64,000 nucleotides of DNA from Salvator merianae (GCA_003586115.2 QVOM02000023.1:3909284-3973283), one strand, 5' to 3'. Positions 1 through 11,854 are shown, counted from the stretch's first letter. Program-made: numbers and translations. The notes: generated by a model from the letters alone, not told the origin.

Positions 1-578
1 ATATATTTCTTCGCCCGTGTGAATCATTTGATGCCGGCTGAGCTGGGAACTTCTTCTGAAGGCCTTTCCACACTCCATACATTTATAGGGTTTTTCACCG
101 GTATGAATTGTCCGATGTTCGTTCAGGTACACACTGCAACTAAAGCCCTTCCCGCACTCTGAGCATTTATGGGGTTTTTCTGCTCGGCAGATCTTCTGTG
201 GCTGAGGGAGGGCTGGAGTCTTCCAGAGGTTACGTGGCTTCTGTCCTGCGTGGATCTTCTGGTGCTGTTTAAGGTGTGATGCGTCGCTGAAGATCTTTCC
301 GCATTCCAGGCACTTACAAGGTCTTCTGTTTGCTGGAATTTCCCGGTTTACTTCTAGGTGGACCTTCTGGTGTTCTGTGAGGTTTCTGAGGCTCACGAAG
401 CTCTTCCCACACTCCGGAAACGTACACATTTTCTCCTGTGTTTGGACTTCTTGATGCTCTTCAACCTTTAATGTTAATATTTTGTCGCATGCAGGGGATT
501 CTGTCTTCTTCTCCACATTAGCAGATATAACAGGTATTTCCCTCTCAGTCTGACCGGCTGGTCCATCAACCGCTGAGG
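1..578 (-). CDS. Unit 1 zinc-finger exon, 5' part (cut by window edge)
   Basis: This is the last coding exon of a SCAN-KRAB-C2H2 zinc-finger gene, read on the minus strand. Only its 5' part is present; the remaining fingers and the stop lie beyond position 1. The exon opens after a TTCTATTCCAG acceptor and needs one base from the KRAB-B exon (phase 1), as in the other units. Visible are a linker, a first finger with an unusual C-X4-C spacing (CTFPEC), a second finger ([10 protein letters not shown]), a spacer rich in Pro and Gln, and then fingers with [13 protein letters not shown] and [13 protein letters not shown]. The sequence is almost the same as 9497-10076 of unit 2, so the two are recent duplicates. 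The family role is nuclear, sequence-specific DNA binding, usually for repression; the target is unknown. Confidence 0.9.
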
Positions 579-892
579 CTGGAATAGAATGAAAATGTCA
601 TTTAAAAACCATTTAAAATGTCTTTTAAAAAGTGTATCCTTTGAACAGGAAAGAAACAAGACAAGTTCCTTTGAGAAAAACGGGAATATAGTAGAATGTC
701 TTTTTCTGGTTTCTTTCCAATATTCAAGTTCACCCAGATACTGTTAAGGGAAAATTGTTCCACCTCAGTTTATAAGTGAAGGATCTGGAATTCCACAATT
801 TTCTTGATGGAATCGAAAAAAATCATGAAAAATAAACAACCCTCCCACCAGCCGACTTTTGAACTGTGTTGCGTTTTGCTAACATCGTCTAG

Positions 893-968
893 TTCAGCTT
901 CCCAGTAGTCTCTGGCCAATGGATAGAATGATGGAAGATGTGATTCAGCAACATCAGGGAAAGCTGGT
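893..968. repeat. Remnant of palindromic element in unit 1 intron
   Basis: A short, decayed stretch matching the palindromic element that is clearest at 20105-20212. It lies in the same intron, between the KRAB-B and finger exons, so it was probably inherited through duplication. Confidence 0.4.
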
Positions 969-1038
969 TAATAAAAATGCTGTTAAAAGGTTAAAGAAAT
1001 ATGAAGGATATGAAGGACACCACCTGCTGTACTTTCAC

Positions 1039-1134
1039 TTTCCTCAAGGCACCAACCTGCATTGAACTCTCTCTTGTTTCCTTCTTCTTCAAGGCAGCAG
1101 AAGAAAGTAGGTTTGGGAACTGGAAGTACTCCCC
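1039..1134 (-). CDS. Unit 1 KRAB-B exon (96 bp)
   Basis: The exon runs from an acceptor ending TTCTGAAG to a GT donor after GAGGAAA. It is entered and left in phase 1, so it joins the KRAB-A and finger exons in frame. It encodes LPVPKPTFFCCLEEEGNKRE, which fits the KRAB-B pattern (xPVPKPDLIxxLEQGEE). KRAB-B supports corepressor recruitment by KRAB-A. The same 96-bp exon occurs in units 2, 3, 4 and 5. Confidence 0.8.
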
Positions 1135-1738
1135 CTTCAGAAGAGAACAAAAGTAAATATCAACTGCATGAGACATCTGTAGCCTGTTGCCTGCTGATTT
1201 ATCGGGGCTGGGAATTCCCGCTGTCCGGTATGACAGGACATGGAGTCTCCCCACCCAGTGCTCTGTCTTTAAAAAATGAGGGGATTGATCTGTGAGCCAC
1301 AATATAACCCGATATTGCAGATTAATCCCACCACTCAACCAGATCTAATGCTGGGACTCTGACATGAACTCATGCCAGTTTCAGGATGTCCATTTCAAAC
1401 TCCACAGAAGTTTGGCCCTGCTGGCTTCCCTCGTTCTCCTCCATTGTTGTCAATGAACAGTTTGTCAAATGTTTGAACTGAACTGCAAAATTCAGAGTAG
1501 TTTGCAGCTTGTGTGGTTCGTTTCCATTTGGACTGACCCAGACAACATCTCTACTGCAGATTAATCCCTCCATTCAAGCAGACATAATCTCGAAAATGTG
1601 ATAAGGTCAATGAGCAGCCATTAGATTGTATTTAGAGCTGCCAAGTATGGAAAAACCAAATTATGGACTATTGCTTTCTTCTCCGCTAGTGACATACTAA
1701 GAGTGAATTGCCAATAAAAGCACAGAAGGATTCCCTAC

Positions 1739-1865
1739 CCAGAGAGGCCACATTCTCATAATTCTCCATCATGATGTCGTGGTATATATCTCTTTGCTGG
1801 GGATCCAACAAGGCCCATTCGCTTTTGCAGAAAAAGATGGCCACATCTTGGAAAGTTACCGGCAT
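1739..1865 (-). CDS. Unit 1 KRAB-A exon (127 bp)
   Basis: The exon has the classic 127-bp length of KRAB-A exons, with a TTTTCAG acceptor and a CTGG/GTAGGG donor. It encodes [19 protein letters not shown], then [20 protein letters not shown], an almost complete KRAB-A box. The DV pair is kept, but the usual MLE is MME. KRAB-A recruits TRIM28 (KAP1) in mammals; whether MME weakens this here is not known. Confidence 0.93.
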
Positions 1866-2235
1866 CTGAAAAGAAGGATCAATGTAGAGATAAACACATA
1901 TAACTGAAAAGAAAATGGCCCCTTGAAATTCTCTTTTGTATTTACATGGACTAAAGTGAGTGGCTCTATTAAAATTTGGCAGCGCTGTTGAAAATTTGTA
2001 CCTACTGAATTTGTACATACTTTATCAGTGATATTACAGGACAAGTTTTTGTCCCAAGAGGGCAGAAAGAGCATCAAATATAAACCACCTAGAATGGTTC
2101 CCTGAGGTATTTTAATGTGGGGTTCAAACCAACAATCCATTGGAGGCAGAGAAAAAAGGTGGAGTTGAAATAAAAAATGTACAGAAAGTAGTGAGTGAAA
2201 AAATGGTTCATTTCATTGTTTTGTGTGTTTCTTAC

Positions 2236-2300
2236 CAGTGTCGAATTTCCATCCCATTGAGGAAATGATTCTGAAGGAGCCGTTGTGGTCACTGCATTTT
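2236..2300 (-). CDS. Unit 1 linker exon, 65 bp
   Basis: A 65-bp exon between an acceptor ending CTGACAG and an ACACTG/GTAAG donor. It enters in phase 1 and leaves in phase 0, placing the next codon at the start of KRAB-A. It encodes roughly AVTTTAPSESFPQWDGNSTL. Exons of equal length and similar sequence sit at the same place in units 2, 3 and 6, which supports it as a real exon. I recognise no domain. Confidence 0.8.
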
Positions 2301-2734
2301 CTGTCAGGAGAAAAAGAGAGAGGAAAGTGTTGTCAACTGGAAAGTCCATTTTGTGCTTCTATTTCAATGTTCTTAGGGGAGACCGATGGCAGTTGGTGAG
2401 GTAGAAGCTTCAAAAATGCTGGGAAACCAGTTGGGCACATGGGAATCACTTCTACCTGTGATCATCGGCTCAATGGTCACAGTTGGCAAACGCTACAAAC
2501 TAAGGCTGGGCAGTCTTCTGTCAGCCATCTTAGAGTTGGGCAAGAGGTTGGATGAGATGGCCCATATGGATTTTTTCAACCTTTTGACTACAAAAACAAA
2601 AGGCTCATGGAAATATAGAAAGCTTTTTTTTAAAATAGAAAATGGTTGTTCACTTCAGAAAGGTTACCGTTGCCAGAATGACAAGCAGAGGACTTTCTAA
2701 TTCATTTTCTACAATCCTGGAAAGAACTACATAC

Positions 2735-2801
2735 TGGCAAGTGGGGCCATTTTGTCATGCTCAGGGAATTCCTCGTCCACCTCCCTCCATGTTTCAGGCA
2801 C
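2735..2801 (-). CDS. Unit 1 linker exon, 67 bp
   Basis: The exon starts after a TATTTCAG acceptor and ends at a GCCA/GTATG donor. It begins in phase 0 after the SCAN exon and ends in phase 1. It encodes VPETWREVDEEFPEHDKMAP followed by LAS. The acidic PETW...EEFPE stretch recurs in units 2, 3 and 4, and 67-bp exons lie in the same place in units 5 and 6. Confidence 0.82.
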
Positions 2802-3453
2802 CTGAAATAGAGAAGCAGTAAATAAAGACAGCATTCTGTCCCCTTTCTTCGCCCTTTCTGTCAGCATTTGCTGACTCCTTTTGTGATGTGTCCCTCACTA
2901 ACACTTAAGAACAGCAGATTATGCTAAAAAAGGAGAAGGGAAGTTTCCCCAACATGAAGAAGCCACTCAAGGCAGGAAGTCTATGAAGTGTTATCCTTGG
3001 TCAATTGACAGATACATCATGCACTGGTCATCTGTGTCCTGTTGATGTGGGACAGGCAAGCATTGTGCACTGAATGTGTGAGTCTTTCCATTGGGCCAGG
3101 ATGACTAGATGAAATGTTCCACCCTTTGAGGATACAACGGCCCTGGACCTAAGTAAGGTGTTTTTGAGTTGAATTTTAAGGATATCTTAAGATGCCTCAA
3201 GACATGGGCTAAAACATGCCATGCTCCCAGGACTATATTGGGAATGCCATACACATCTATCGCATTTTCAGTATAGTCGCCTGGATACTGGGCCAATATC
3301 CTGAAACATCAGTATTACAGGAAATCAATCAATTAAGCCGGCCAGCTCCTTGCATTTCTATTCTTGTTCCAAACACCTGGCTGTAAGCCAAGTGTGGGAA
3401 AAATAGCAAGGGAAGTGGGTAGGTCCTTGGCTGACATCTGGATATTTGGAACA

Positions 3454-3790
3454 GTAGCAGTAGCAGTAGCAATAACAGTAGCAGTAGCACTAGCAGTATC
3501 ATTATCAGTAGCAATATCAGTAGCTGTAACAGAAGCAGTAACAGTAGCTGTAACAGTAGCAGTAACAGTAACAGTAGCAATATCAGTAGCAGTAACGGTA
3601 TCAGTATCAGTAGCAGTATCAGTAGCAGTAACAGTAGCAGTAACAGTATCAGTATCAGTAGCAATATCAGTATCAGTATCAGTAACAGTATCAGTATCAG
3701 TAGCAATATCAGTAGCAGTAACAGTAGCTGTAACAGTAGCAATAACAGTAGCAGTAGCAGTAACAGTAGCAGTTACAGTAACAGTAACAG
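3454..3790. repeat. Hexanucleotide array (CAGTAN)n
   Basis: About 340 bases of imperfect six-base units, mostly CAGTAG, CAGTAA and CAGTAT. The array sits in the intron between the SCAN and 67-bp exons of unit 1 and is absent from the equivalent intron of unit 2. Open frames across it in several phases are produced by the repeat and are not genes. Confidence 0.95.
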
Positions 3791-4215
3791 AAGGAGCCGA
3801 CAGATACAGGAAAGAGCCTGGGATTGCCTCCTGCCCCCTGGAAGGGGCAGTTAGAAGCAACTATGGGATCTAAAGAAGATCCTGCGATTCCCTTCTGCAG
3901 TCTGGAGGCAGCCCTAGATTGCCTTATTGATTTTACTTGTGATTTTGTACTGGGCATTTTTAATGAGTGTTGTGACCTGACCTGAGACCTTCAGGGGGAG
4001 GAGAAAAAAGTGAATAAATGAATGGGTGTGACCTGGCATGCCACGTGGTATGGATCACAAAAGGGTGGTTTCCTCAGGACACAACTGTGTGGAATAATGA
4101 GAGCTGGTGGGATGAATAGAACTGGAAGACCTGGAGGAAAACTAGGGAATCTTGGGAAACTCCCTCTTGTATTCCTGGGCATCACTTCCACACGTCACAG
4201 AGGAAACCATCTCAC

Positions 4216-4549
4216 CTCTTCTTCCAGCCTCTCCTCCTCCCGCTGACTCATGAGGAAACCTTCTGCCAGGGCCACTGCTTGGCACAGGGTCTCTGCTCCA
4301 CATTCCCTCACCCAGCCTGCCATTTCCTTTGGAAGGAGGGTCAGAAACTGCGCCAAGACCACCAGCTCCACCATCTGCCTCTTGGTGTGTCTCTCTGGCT
4401 GAAGGAACCGGTGCCAAAAGTGCCATAAGTGGCTGCATAGTTCTCGGGGGCCCTTGGCATCCTGGCAGTGGAGTTTCTGGAAGTTTCTCTTTCCATCATC
4501 CAGGTTCATGATCCAGACAGGGGGACGATCTCACCTCCCAATTTATGAT
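4216..4549 (-). CDS. Unit 1 SCAN-domain exon (coding 4216-4509)
   Basis: This exon carries the start codon (ATG at 4509) and a full SCAN domain, an oligomerisation module of about 84 residues that lets zinc-finger proteins form homo- and heterodimers in the nucleus. Readable landmarks are CQDAKGPRELCSHLW, FLQPERHTKRQMVELV, LAQFLTLLPKEMAGWV and RECGAETLCQAVALAEGF, ending in an acidic ERLEEE tail. The donor GAAGAG/GTGAGA closes it in phase 0. The 5' end is placed at a CTGACTAG acceptor that leaves a 40-base untranslated leader; this end is less certain. The coding part differs from the unit 2 copy at only two bases, far fewer than the KRAB exons do. Confidence 0.93.
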
Positions 4550-5506
4550 CTAGTCAGAGGAGAGAAAGCAGGCCTGCAGGCGAGAAAGTCTCATTCTTCT
4601 ACTTCTTGTTCATGGTAGAAAACTTAGCATCACATTCTAGTGGTGGTTTAGGGCATTCATCTGTCGCTGACTCATTCATTAATGAGGATTTGCCTGAAGG
4701 TAAAACAAGTCAACAATTAACCTGGCGATTTAAAAACATCTCTTATACGTCTTATGTCGTTAGCTTGAGGTCTCTAACTTCAAAATGCAGGTATGTGTGT
4801 GAAAAGGGGTTCTTGCAATTTCGGAAAGCATCTTTTTTTTGTAACCTTGGAAAAGAGTGCAGATGCTCATGTGTGTTTCTTTTCTGGCTACATGAACAGA
4901 GGGTAAAGGGGGACAATTGTTGGATATGAAATCATTAATCCTTTTTGGATTCTTATCTCTTGCCCCCTCAATATTAGCACAGGCATTCACTGTATCTGGC
5001 TACTATTAAAATATAACATGGCTTCTCTCCCAGGTTTAGGATAGTGCTAGGGACCAGCTAAAATCCATCACTCCATTACGATTATCCACACCACACTTTA
5101 CAAAATCATTCCAAGATTGTTCTGAGAAGTACTAAGAGAGAAGAAGGAGAAAGAAATGCAAACAGTATTTGTAAACAAAAGTGCAGGGCATGTATAGGGG
5201 GCTCTGATGTTCTCCTTGTCTCCCCCTGGGAAATTTGTTCTACAGCAGTTTCCAGTCAATTATCTATATGGTGAATTTTTCGTTTATGCCTCTCTTTTTC
5301 TTTTGTTGGAGACGTCAAGGCACCAAACACTACACATCTCACTTCTGTTGCAAAGGAAATTACCTTTTCCTCCCCAGGATTTAGGGGTGAAGATGGACAC
5401 AATGAACTGCCCTTGGACATCTTTCTTGGCTTGAGCATCCTGACCTCTGAAAGGAAGACACATGCAAGGAAAGACTAGGATCCCCCATAATTGTCCCCTT
5501 TCCTAC

Positions 5507-5650
5507 CTGTGAAGGAAGAAAACACACCCGGACTTGCCAAAGACCCGGAGCACCGACCCCTCCTTCCCAGACCAATATGTGAAAGAGATGATTGGTTGGA
5601 TGCACCCAGTCAGCTTGGAGGCAGGGCATTGTCTGCCTTTCTGATTGGAG
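5507..5650 (-). promoter_or_regulatory. Unit 1 non-coding exon 1 and CCAAT promoter module
   Basis: A donor-like CACAG/GTAGGA at 5507 closes the putative non-coding first exon. About 140 bases upstream lies a reversed CCAAT box (ATTGG at 5644-5648) with a second at 5591-5595, and between them a TGTCTGCC-containing stretch. The same donor and ATTGGAG order is found at 14024-14191, 25913-26062, 37788-37936 and, decayed, near 59300. The transcription start is not resolved. Confidence 0.6.
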
Positions 5651-8600
5651 GACAGGCGTCCCTTCCCCGTTGGACACACCCGCCTTTTAAAAAAAAACTC
5701 TGGAAAGGAGAGCTATTTCCTCTTCAAAGTAAGTTGAACGAGTGAGAGTAAATTGGTGTTGCTGGTCGTGATTCTTGTGCTGAAGAGTGCCTGGAAAAGA
5801 GGGACAGATTTTGGCAATATTGCTTTTCCTTTTAGTTTACATGCAACTAAAAAGGAGATTTTTACACACACACCCTTAGCTTGTTTCTAAGGATGCAGTT
5901 ACATGTAGGTGGGTTAGATTTGCATATTTTTAACAAAGCACACTATCATCTGTCTCCCTGTTATTTTCCCTCCGATCATTTAAAAATGAAATCCCCATTA
6001 CAGGTGGGCAATGCTGGTTGCAAATTTGTGCTTTCCTTGGAAACCGGCTGCAGGTGTGTGATTGATAGATGATGCTGTGGGCCTGGTCCTCTCTGATTGG
6101 CTAGCTAACTTGCACCGCCCTGAGGGTAGTTCCAATGTCTCCACCAATCAGAGGGCTCAGTCCTTCCCCTCTAGCGTGGTGAGATTGTTTTCTCTCTCTC
6201 TTTAAACAGACCCTTGCATCCTTGAATGATGGTCGGGGAATTCTGGGTGAAATGGATTGAAAAACCCAGATTTATTAATTCACAAAATAAAATCTGAATC
6301 ATTGGCAGGCAGATAAAGAGGAGACAAGGTTCTCAGAACAAAACCAAAGAAAATGACAATGAACGCAAAACACTCACCTTGCTTTTATCTTTCTTTTGTC
6401 TTTTCAGAAATATGGAGAGATGAATAATTTATTGCAACCTCTGTGCAAACTAGTAATAATGTTCCTAAGGGTCTTTCTGCACTTACATGGCCTGATCCAT
6501 CACAGTGAGTTAGGAACAGGGCAATCTATCTCAAGTCATGTTCCAGCCCAGTTCCTGCACTGACTCCACAGTTTGCGAGAGCTCCAAAGGTCTGGAATGA
6601 AAGTTCCTGGCCTCAGAGACCCAGGGGACCCAATTTGGCAGTGACACCTTCTACACAACACTGTGTTCCAGTCTAGGCTGAGCTGGTATATTGAAATGTC
6701 TCGATATCAAGCCATAATAAACCTATAAGGAAGACTTAGAAACATTGTAGCAACTTTGCCTCCAGTGAATGATCCGAGTCCCTGCCTTTTTTGACTTAGA
6801 AAAATATGTGGAATTGGGTGCACCTGGATTTTCATTTTTTAAAGAAATACCCAGACTGAGCCTGCTGAACAAATGTTTACCCAGACGCTTAGACAACCCA
6901 AATAAATTTAGAAACACGGAAAACCCTTGTAGCTGTGTGCTGTTCTCTATGCAAGCTGGTTCCAGTTTGGATTCTGCTGGGTCAGAAGCTACCTCTGCAG
7001 CTGCTTTGGAGCTGGACATTAATAGCACAGAGGCAGGCTTGGCAGACATCCAAGCACAAATAGGAGCTTCAGTACAGCGTGAGACAGACTGGGAGAGACC
7101 CTCTTTTGCAGAACCCGAGCGTGAGAAAGCTGTCTAATGCAGATCAGAACGGCTGTACGGCAAACGCCAAGAAATCAGGTGCCACCCCAGTTTGCACCTG
7201 GGAGACAATCTGGAGCTATAAGCAACAGCAGGTCCACCGGAGAACTGTTGCTGGAAACAGCGCGTTCCTGGCATCTGCAGCCTCCTTTTTAAAAAAAATA
7301 TATTTTATTATTTTTTATTAGTGTATGTACAAATAGTAAACTGTAAACTAATATACAAAAGAAAACACAATACACTCAAACCAAGAACAAACAAAACATA
7401 ACAGAAACAAAACAAACAAAATGACATCCTCTTCTAAGTGTCCCCTTCTACATGGGCCCCGTACACCTGTCTCATTTAAACATTGCATAATTTCAGAGGC
7501 CTTAAACACTATTCTTATGTTAACCATCTGTTTAAAAATATCCATTCGGCCGAATCTATGAAGGATCTTCTATTTAATTCATCTATGAATGGGTGTGTCT
7601 GCAGCCTCCTGACTTCTTGCTTGTGTTTTCTGGCTCCTGACCTCTGGCCTTTGACTCCTGGATTATTCCTGGACCTGTGCTAGTAGTTTTTGGTTGCTAA
7701 CTTCAGACTCTTTACATTGAATCTGTATTTCCTCTGCTGCTAGGGAAAGACTGGGACTGAGGCCAGGGTTCTGGCTGTTTGTCTGCCCAAGAACAGGACA
7801 ATAGTAGATGCACTAACTGGGTTGGACCTGAAGTCCCCAGCAGGATAAAGTTCCTTGCTACACTTAGCTGCTGCACCAGAGGTGTTTTATGCTCCTGTCT
7901 CCCTCTTTTCTAAGGGCCAAAGCTGACTGGAATGGCAGGAGAAAATCTTGATCACACCTCAGAAGGGGGCAAACGATTCTGCCGTGCGTGGAGATGTGTC
8001 TCTGATTTTGTTCTATTTGAATTGTTTCATTTTGCTGTTTTATCTTTTCGGAACCCTTCCTGTGATTGCAATTCGGGCTGTATAAAAATCAAATCGATAA
8101 AGAAATAAGTGGTGTCATTGGAGCTGTAGAGGTGCCATGGTCAGGTCAGAGGAAGCCCCCTCCCCTTTGATGCCTTCGGCCATGTTACATCCAAACTCTA
8201 ATAAGTATAATGCTGGCAACCCCGAGAATTTCAGATCAGGATTGATTTCAGCCGTCTTGGGGACCTTAATATTTGCCAAAGATTTCTTTCCAATGTTAGC
8301 ATTACAATATGACCTAAGCTGTGCAAAGCAGTTGGAACTTTTTTCCATGCTCAGGATTTTTAGGCAGCTTCCTTGTATGGATTCCAGCATTTGTTCTCAT
8401 ACATTTTGGCACAATGCTCCTCAGTTTGGCTTTTCCATAGCCCTAACCACCGTCTCTTTTTCAGTTCCTAGCACGCTTATTGTTCATTTGCATTCTAAGA
8501 TGCGAATAAAGGGAACAGGATATGTCATATCAGCTCATCCATTTCCCAGACAGTAGTTGCATGTTGAGCTCAGAAGCCTGTACATATGCTCAAGTTTTAA

Positions 8601-8787
8601 TTTTAGCTTTAGAAATAGGCCAAAATTACATGCCTTAGGCATAAGATGAGGGTGGATTTCATCGTTGTTTATTTACAGTTCTGAACAAAAACGCACATTC
8701 AAACCAGGTGTATATATATCTATATGTGGTCCTTTCAAAAAGGATGGTATAGCTGTGAATGCAACCTATGTATGTCTCAAGACATAC
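5651..8787. other. Spacer between units 1 and 2, no gene seen
   Basis: The spacer resembles the one right of unit 2: paired CCAAT/ATTGG motifs near 6096 and 6143 match those near 14861-14883, and 6720-6860 matches 15205-15340. It holds a retroposon (7274-7610) and a LINE-like tail near 8030-8110. Open frames here are short and show no recognisable domain. Confidence 0.6.
7274..7610 (-). mobile_element. Small retroposon with 13-bp target duplication
   Basis: The 13-mer TCTGCAGCCTCCT occurs at 7274-7286 and again at 7598-7610. Between them lie 311 bases that begin with T- and A-rich sequence, as expected for the poly(A) end of a minus-strand retroposon. The family is not recognised; a LINE 3' fragment is possible. 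Confidence 0.6.
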
Positions 8788-10076
8788 CTATACCCCAGGG
8801 GATGAGGCTGAAATGCCAGGTGAACCTATATGGGTGTACCCAAGACCCATGAGTGTGTCCTTTCCCAAGGATTTGTCCCGCAGAGGTACAATGGGGTTTG
8901 TTCCATTTGCTTTCTGCTTCTCTCGAGTGTGAACCTTCTGATGTTGGAGGCAGTGGGCACTCCGCCGAAAACTCTTCCCACACTCCAGGCACTGATAGGG
9001 CTTATCTCCCGTGTGAATCCGCTGATGATTTTTGAGTGTCGAACTGACACGGAAGGCCTTTCCGCAGTCCATGCACTGATATGGTTTCTCTCCCGTGTGA
9101 ATACGCTGGTGCTCAGTGAGGGCCGAATTTTCGCGGAAGCACTTTCCACACTGTGGGCACCGATGCGGTTTCTCTCCTGTGTGAACCCTGTGATGGTGCT
9201 TCAGAGCCGAGCGGTCCCTGAAGCTCTTTCCACACTCCAAACACTTACATGGCTTTTCTCCAGTGTGAGTCTTACGATGGGGACCGAGCTGAGATCTACG
9301 GCTGAAGCTTCGTCCGCACTCCAAGCACTGATAGGGTTTTTCTCCAGTGTGAATCTTCCGGTGGTTACTGAGGTTCGAACCCACACTGAAGCTCTTTCCG
9401 CACTCCAGGCATTTGTACGGCTTTTCTCCAGTATGAATCCGCTGATGCAGACTGAATATCTTTTGACCACTGAAGCGCTTCCCACACTCAAAGCATTTAT
9501 ATATTTCTTCGCCTGTGTGAATCGTTTGATGCCGGCTGAGCTGGGAACTCCGCCTGAAGGCCTTTCCACACTCCATACATTTATAGGGTTTTTCACCGGT
9601 ATGAATTGTCCGATGTTCATTCAGGTACACACTGCAACTAAAGCCCTTCCCGCACTCTGAGCATTTATGGGGTTTTTCTGCTCGGCAGATCTTCTGTGGC
9701 TGAGGGAGGGCTGGAGTCTTCCAGAGGTTACGTGGCTTCTGTCCTGCGTGGATCTTCTGGTGCTGTTTAAGGTGTGATGCGTCGCTGAAGATCTTTCCGC
9801 ATTCCAGGCACTTACAAGGTCTTCTGTCTGCTGGAATTTCCCGGTTTACTTCTAGGTGGACCTTCTGGTGTTCTGTGAGGTTTCTGAGGCTCACGAAGCT
9901 CTTCCCGCACTTCGGAAACGTACACATTTTCTCCTGTGTTTGGACCTCTTGATGCTCTTCAACCTTTAATGTTAATATTTTGTCACATGCAGGGGATTCT
10001 GTCTTCTTCTCCACATTAGCAGATATAATAGGTATTTCTCTCTCAGTCTGATCGGCTGGTCCATTAACTGCTGAGG
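8788..10076 (-). CDS. Unit 2 zinc-finger exon, SCAN-KRAB-ZNF gene
   Basis: Final coding exon of unit 2, running from a TTCTATTCCAG acceptor (phase 1) to a TAG stop at 8788. It encodes 11 C2H2 fingers. The first has C-X4-C spacing (CTFPKC). After the second is a spacer ([20 protein letters not shown]) where unit 3 keeps one more finger and a decayed one. Fingers 3-11 are joined by TGEKPY-type linkers. Helices include [29 protein letters not shown] and SSTLKNH. About 50 residues without fingers follow, ending [12 protein letters not shown], a tail also seen in units 3 and 4. The other exons are at 10540, 11354, 11855, 12381 and 12715. The predicted protein is a nuclear DNA-binding repressor with unknown target. 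No stop or frameshift breaks the model. Confidence 0.95.
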
Positions 10077-10360
10077 CTGGAATAGAATGAAAATGTCATT
10101 TAAAACCAAATAAATGTTTAGATCCTTGGATCAGGAAAGAAACAAAACAAGTTCCTTTGAAAATAGCACAGCTTCATTTTTTGGTTTCTTTCCAATATTC
10201 AAGTTCACTCTGACACTATTAAGGGAAAATTGTTCCATCTGAGTTTTTAAGTGAATGATCCAGGGTCCATAATTTTCTTGAAGCAACGAAATATTCCCCC
10301 CCAAAATAAATACCCCCTCTACCCTGGTTTAAATGTGTCCCATTTTGCAAACATCGTCTA

Positions 10361-10475
10361 GTTCAGCTTCCCTCAAAATGCACCCTGCAGATGTTTTTAA
10401 ACTTCTGGTCCCAGTAGTCTCTAGCTAATGGTTAAGAGTGATGGATGATGTAGTACAGCAACATTGGGAAAAACT
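10361..10475. repeat. Decayed palindromic element in unit 2 intron
   Basis: A diverged relative of the palindromic element at 20105-20212, at the equivalent position between the KRAB-B and finger exons. Confidence 0.4.
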
Positions 10476-10539
10476 GGTTAATAAAATCCTTTAAAGAATT
10501 ATAAGGGGAAATTAAAGACTCCACCTGCTGAAATTTCAC

Positions 10540-10635
10540 CTTCCTCAGGACGTGAACTTGCATGGAACTCCCTCTTGTTTCCTTCTTCTTCAAGCCAGCG
10601 GAGGAGATCACGTTCGGGAACTGGAAGTCCTCCCC
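10540..10635 (-). CDS. Unit 2 KRAB-B exon (96 bp)
   Basis: Acceptor TTCTGAAG, donor GAGGAAG/GTGAAA, phase 1 at both ends. It encodes LPVPERDLLRWLEEEGNKRE, the KRAB-B pattern. The same DNA is also open in another frame (KGEDFQFPNVISSAG...), but only the KRAB-B frame agrees with the phases of both neighbouring exons. Confidence 0.82.
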
Positions 10636-11353
10636 CTTCAGAAGGGAAGAAAAGGCTCGCAAATTAGAGTTAATGCAACATTGTCTGATGCCCCCAGTCA
10701 TGTGCTGTGCTCATTGACTGGCTTTATCGCTGCATTCAGCTTTGAGCTAAAGCCTTCAAAATTGGCGCATGGATCCAGGGGTGGTAGGAAGGGACCCAGA
10801 TTGTGGTTCCTTAAGGGGCTGTGCTGACTTGTTTTGGAAATCTCTTACTTGCGCCAGAGGAACAAGTTGGAAATCCCGCCCCCCCAAATCAGGAAACTTA
10901 AATTGTCCTGAGGCTGGACAGGGGTGTTTCTGAAGGCTCCTGAGACCCCTGTGCCAATTTTGGGTTGTCCATTTCAAAAATCCATGGAACTTCAGCTCTG
11001 CTGGTTTCCCTTGGTCTCCTCCATTATTCTCCATGACAAACAGATCGTTGAACATTCAGACTGAACTATGGAATTCATTTGAGACTTTCAAAATTCAGTG
11101 TGAACCTCTTTGAAGCTCGTGTGGTTTGGTTCAATTCAATTCGAACTGAACTGAACCGGGAAAGAAAATTCGTGCACATCTCAATTGCAGATGAGCAGAC
11201 ATAATTCTGGGCAAGTGAGAAAGCCAATCAGCAACCATTAGATGGTAGAGTTCCCAGTTATGGAAAAAAACCAAATTATTGGCTATTGCGTTCTTCTCCC
11301 CTGGTGACAAACTAAGAGTGAACTACCAAAGAAAGAGCTGAAGGATTTCCTAC

Positions 11354-11480
11354 CCAAGGAGGTCACATTCTCATAATTTTCCAACATGGTGTCATGGTAT
11401 ATATCTCTTTGCTGGGGATCCAAGAAAGCCCATTCCCTTTTGCAGAAAAAGATCGCCACATCTTGGAAAGTCACTGGCAT
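11354..11480 (-). CDS. Unit 2 KRAB-A exon (127 bp)
   Basis: 127-bp KRAB-A exon between a TTTCAG acceptor and a CTTGG/GTAGG donor. It reads [19 protein letters not shown], then [20 protein letters not shown]. Both the DV pair and MLE, motifs tied to TRIM28 binding in mammals, are kept. It differs from unit 1 at about 16 of 127 bases. Confidence 0.94.
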
Positions 11481-11854
11481 CTGAAAGGAAGGATAAATGT
11501 AGAGATAAATACATATATTTGCAAAGAAAGAAGCCTTGTGAAATTCTCTTTTGTGGGGCTGAAGTAAGTGACTCTATTAAAACATAACAGCCTTGCTTAA
11601 AATTTGTGTCTACTGAAATTGGGAAAGTTTCTTTGCCAGTGATTATACAAGGCCAGTTTTTGTTTTTCTTTTGTTTTCCAGCAGTGCAGAAGCAGCATCA
11701 AATGTGAACCATTTAAAATGGTTCTCTGAGGTATTTTGATTTGGGCTTCTAAAGAACCATCCCTCCAAGGAAACAAGGAAGAGATGAAGTGAACAATGTA
11801 ATGAAAATAAGGAGAGGAAACTTAATTCAGTTCCTCCTTTTGTATGTTTCTTAC

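Noticed and set aside
1039..1134. Alternative frame KGEYFQFPNLLSSAALKKKE over the KRAB-B exon
   Set aside because: It is open in units 1 and 2 but does not match the phases of the flanking exons; the other frame gives a KRAB-B box.
3329..3873. Several 130-175 codon frames on both strands
   Set aside because: They are low-complexity translations of the (CAGTAN)n array.
8830..9660. Long plus-strand open frame (276 codons) opposite the unit 2 finger exon
   Set aside because: It is antisense to a repeated C2H2 array, whose codon pattern keeps the opposite frame open; similar shadows lie opposite units 3, 5 and 6. No domain is seen.
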